From: JACDAN01 sp035265935
Lineage (GTDB): Bacteria; Actinomycetota; Thermoleophilia; Gaiellales; Gaiellaceae
DNA: 49,228 nucleotides
Assembly: GCA_035265935.1 (NCBI GenBank)
Contig: DATFOC010000070.1
Location: 1 to 49,228 of the forward strand
Direction: 5' to 3'
Each line of letters starts with the position of its first letter. The stretch's first letter is position 1. Both the position numbers and the translations under genes were made by a program. The notes beneath the pieces are model-generated. The model was not told where the DNA came from. It was given only the letters and a program-made list of their open reading frames with translations, and did no database searches. Shown piece after piece: positions 46,835-49,228 of this stretch.

Positions 46835-48016
46835 GTGGCGCGCGAGCTACGCGAGGTTGTCTACGTCGACGGTCTGAGGACCGCGTTCGGCCGCGCCGGC
46901 CCGCAGGGGTTCTTCTGGAAGACGCGGGCGGACGACATGGCCGTGAAGGTCGTCCGCGAGCTGCTTCGGCGGAACCCGTCGCTGCCGCCGGAGCGAATTG
47001 GGGACGTGATCTTCGCGGCGACGGCGCAGGTCGGCGACCAGGGCCTGACGATGGGCCGGGATGTCGCCCTTCTGGCCGGGATCCCGCACACGGTCCCAGG
47101 CTTCGCGCTCGACCGGATGTGCGCCGGTGCGCTGACCGCGGTGACCTCCGGCGCAGGCGAGATCGCGATGGGCGCTGCTGACATCGTCCTCGCGGGCGGC
47201 GTCGAGCACATGGGTCACCACCCCATGGGCGAGGAGGTCGACTTCAACCCACGCTTCGTCGCCGAGCGGCTCGTCGACGACTCGGCCGTCTCGATGGGAG
47301 CGACGGCGGAGAACCTGCACGACCGCTTTCCGCAGCTGACGAAGGACGATGCCGACCGCTTCGCTGTCGAGTCGCAGAGGCGGGCCACGGCGGCGTGGTC
47401 GAACGGGATCATGCGCGAGACCGTCGTCCCGATGTCCGTCTTCACGGACGAGGGCTGGACGGTCGCCGACCGCGACCAGTTCCTGAGGCCGGACACGTCT
47501 CTCGAGGGGCTGGCCGAGCTGCCGACGCCGTTCCGCGCCGGCGGCCGAGTGACCGCCGGGAACTCGGCCGGCTTGACCGACGGTGCGACGGCGGCACTGC
47601 TCGCCTCGGAGGAAGCTGCTGCCGAGCTGGGGCTCGAGCCGAAGATGCGGCTCGTCGGGTTCGCGTTCGCCGGCGTCGAGCCAGAGCTGATGGGGATCGG
47701 CCCGATCCCGGCGACCGAGAAGGTGCTGGCGCAGGCCGATCTCTCGATCGACGACATCGGCCTCTTCGAGGTGAACGAGCCGTTCGCCGTGCAGGTCCTG
47801 AGCTGGTGCGACGGGATGGGCGTCGCGCCCGACGATCCGCGGCTGAACCCGTACGGTGGCGCGATCGCCTGCGGTCACCCCCTGGCGGCGACGGGCGTCC
47901 GGCTCCTGGCGCAGCTGGCGTACGGGATGAAGGATCGGCCGGGCGTGCGGTACGGGCTGACGGCGCTCTGCGTCGGCATGGGGATGGGCGCCGCGCTGCT
48001 CTGGGAACGACTTTGA
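46835..48016 (+). CDS. Thiolase family protein (acetyl-CoA C-acyltransferase)
   Basis: 393 aa. The nucleophile is C96 in LDRMCAGALTAV, the His is H348 in GGAIACGHPLAATG, and the third Cys is C379 in TALCVGMGMG. VGDQGLTMGRDVALLAGIPHTVPG is of the FadA/FadI type. GTG 46835 is 6 nt after TATTGT. It overlaps the next gene by 4 nt (TTGA). With that gene it makes the usual pair for the last three steps of beta-oxidation. Confidence 0.93.
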   Translation: MARELREVVYVDGLRTAFGRAGPQGFFWKTRADDMAVKVVRELLRRNPSLPPERIGDVIFAATAQVGDQGLTMGRDVALLAGIPHTVPGFALDRMCAGALTAVTSGAGEIAMGAADIVLAGGVEHMGHHPMGEEVDFNPRFVAERLVDDSAVSMGATAENLHDRFPQLTKDDADRFAVESQRRATAAWSNGIMRETVVPMSVFTDEGWTVADRDQFLRPDTSLEGLAELPTPFRAGGRVTAGNSAGLTDGATAALLASEEAAAELGLEPKMRLVGFAFAGVEPELMGIGPIPATEKVLAQADLSIDDIGLFEVNEPFAVQVLSWCDGMGVAPDDPRLNPYGGAIACGHPLAATGVRLLAQLAYGMKDRPGVRYGLTALCVGMGMGAALLWERL

Positions 48017-49228
48017 CGCGGCCGACCGAGTTCAAGCTCTCCCGGATCGAGACGGACGCGGGACCGGTCGCGCTGGTCACGATGGACAACGGCGAGGACT
48101 GGCAGAAGCCGAACGTGTTCGGCCCCGAGGCCCTGCAGTCGCTGGCCTCGGCGCTGGAGGAGCTGGAGGGCGCCGAATGGGCCGGGATGGTGCTGACCGG
48201 CAAACCGTTCGTGTTCTGCGCCGGCGCGGACATCGATCGGTTTTACGGCGTCTCGGCCGACGAGGCGCGCGACGGTAGCCGCGTCGGCCACGAGCTCTTC
48301 GGGCGCATCCGGGCGCTGCCGTTTTCGACCCTGGCGGCGATCAACGGCGCCTGCCTCGGGGGCGGCGTCGAGATCGCGCTCCACTGCGACCACCGGACCA
48401 TCGCGAGCTCGGTGCGGCACTTCGCCTGCCCGGAGGTCTTCCTCGGCCTCTTCCCCGCCTGGGGCGGAACGCAGCTCGTTCCGAGGATCGCCGGAGTGGA
48501 CGCCGCGATTCGCTTCATCGTCACGAATCCACTCCGCCAGAACCGGATGCTGACGGGCGCCGAGGCGGAATCTCTCGGGCTCGTCGACGAGGTGCTGCAT
48601 CCCGCGGAGTTTCTCGACGATTCCCTCGCACTCTTGGTGCAAAGAACAGGGCCCGAAGCGCCAGGCCCGAGGGACAGTCCCTCGGACGCGGCCGTCGGAG
48701 ACCTGATCGCCAAGGCCCGGCGCCAGTTGGACGACTCACTGCACGGGGCAGCTCCGGCCCCCTACGTGGCGATCGACCTGATCGAAGGCGCGACCCGGTG
48801 GAGCCTCGAGGAGGGCTACGCGGCCGAGGAGGCCGCGATCGCGGAGCTCCTGCCCGGCCGCCAGGCCCAGGCGTCGCTCTACGCCTTCGACCTCATTGAG
48901 CGCCGCGCCAAGAGGGACGTCGGCAAGCCCGACGCCGAGGCGCGCCCGATCCGGAGGGTCGGAATCGTCGGCGCGGGGCTGATGGCGAGCCAGCTCGCGA
49001 CGCTCTTCCTCCGGCGCCTCGAGGTTCCGATCGCGATCCGCGACCTCGACCAGGAGATCGTGGACCGCGCAGTCGGCTCCATCCACGCCGAGCTCGAGGG
49101 TCAGGTTCAGAAGGGCCGATACGACGAAGGCAAGGCGCGCTTCCTCGCCTCGCTCGTCGAGGGTGGGACGACGTACGACCATTTCGCCGAGTGCGACCTC
49201 GTGCTCGAGGCTGTCTTCGAGGAGATGT
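48013..49228 (+). CDS. Enoyl-CoA hydratase/3-hydroxyacyl-CoA dehydrogenase fusion (FadB/FadJ-like), cut by the window end
   Basis: At least 405 codons, open at the end. The hydratase domain (about 10-200) has FVFCAGADIDRF and NGACLGGGVEIALHCD as the oxyanion holes, and FLGLFPAWGGTQLVPRIAG. After a linker the NAD domain begins RRVGIVGAGLMASQLA near 317; the usual GAGxMG reads GAGLMA, so one Gly is replaced by Ala. A segment near residues 215-232 (RTGPEAPGPRDSPSDAA) looks foreign and contains a perfect 19-bp palindrome. The TTG start overlaps the thiolase stop. Confidence 0.9.
   Translation, partial: MTRPTEFKLSRIETDAGPVALVTMDNGEDWQKPNVFGPEALQSLASALEELEGAEWAGMVLTGKPFVFCAGADIDRFYGVSADEARDGSRVGHELFGRIRALPFSTLAAINGACLGGGVEIALHCDHRTIASSVRHFACPEVFLGLFPAWGGTQLVPRIAGVDAAIRFIVTNPLRQNRMLTGAEAESLGLVDEVLHPAEFLDDSLALLVQRTGPEAPGPRDSPSDAAVGDLIAKARRQLDDSLHGAAPAPYVAIDLIEGATRWSLEEGYAAEEAAIAELLPGRQAQASLYAFDLIERRAKRDVGKPDAEARPIRRVGIVGAGLMASQLATLFLRRLEVPIAIRDLDQEIVDRAVGSIHAELEGQVQKGRYDEGKARFLASLVEGGTTYDHFAECDLVLEAVFEEM
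48667..48685. repeat. 19-bp perfect palindrome inside the FadB/FadJ-like gene
   Basis: CCGAGGGAC-A-GTCCCTCGG lies within a Pro/Gly-rich stretch between conserved hydratase segments. In frame it codes for PRDSPSD-like residues. It may be an inserted palindromic element. Confidence 0.6.

Noticed and set aside
1..49228. CRISPR array, integrated phage or transposon
   Set aside because: No spaced direct repeats, no cas, integrase, transposase or structural phage genes on either strand.

Overview
The window is a GC-rich, gene-dense stretch of actinobacterial chromosome. Frequent GTG/TTG starts, many 1-8 nt gene overlaps, an F420-type luciferase-like oxidoreductase, a CoA-dependent KorAB pair and many apparently leaderless genes suggest a soil actinobacterium, plausibly of the Thermoleophilia (Gaiellales/Solirubrobacterales); that placement is inference. 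I see no rRNA, tRNA, CRISPR array, transposase or phage gene.

Layout. 1-5.4 kb: a branched-chain amino acid type ABC importer (livG-livF-livH-livM), a TetR regulator and a secreted solute-binding protein. 5.4-8.7 kb: acyl-CoA dehydrogenase, thiolase and HSL-type hydrolase in one overlapping operon. 8.7-12.2 kb: thioesterase and VOC protein divergent from a second TetR, then a large secreted lipase-like hydrolase. 12.3-18.3 kb: a minus-strand operon (SDR, kinase-like phosphotransferase, DUF6285-type small protein, histidine phosphatase, LLM oxidoreductase) divergent from an ACAD10/11-like dehydrogenase and an NADP-dependent reductase. 18.3-24.9 kb: a palindrome-bracketed small HTH-like gene, then a long minus-strand operon for acyl-CoA activation and oxidation that includes a heteromeric acyl-CoA dehydrogenase pair. 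24.9-32.3 kb: an AidB-like dehydrogenase, thioesterase, zinc alcohol dehydrogenase, alpha-hydroxyacid oxidase, SDR, acyl-CoA ligase, MaoC hydratase and MarR. 32.3-38 kb: a beta-propeller lipoprotein, an orphan Flp pilin, a DivIVA-like protein, and korA-lipoprotein-korB. 38-42.3 kb: two tandem cupin/TPR proteins, MarR and a catechol-dioxygenase-like VOC protein, an NAD(P)-binding protein and an unknown protein. 42.4-46.8 kb: DNA glycosylase, TIM-barrel protein, proC, pgl, an ArsR-like regulator and a repeat protein. 46.8 kb to the end: thiolase and a truncated enoyl-CoA hydratase/3-hydroxyacyl-CoA dehydrogenase.

How it works together. Most genes fit import, CoA activation, alpha/beta-oxidation and thiolysis of fatty, branched or hydroxylated acids. 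A 15-bp inverted repeat (GTTACC-N3-GGTAAC) lies at the first TetR gene, before the binding-protein gene, before the acyl-CoA ligase, and at the divergent promoter of the dehydrogenase operons. This predicts one local regulon joining uptake to oxidation.

The observations that annotation alone would miss are: that operator set; a small HTH-like gene bracketed by two near-identical perfect palindromes; a recurring back-to-back promoter in which two leaderless genes start exactly 18 bp apart over one shared -10 core; a GC-rich 29-bp repeat and a separate perfect palindrome inside coding regions; a lipoprotein gene wedged between korA and korB; and a structured leader ahead of the Flp pilin.
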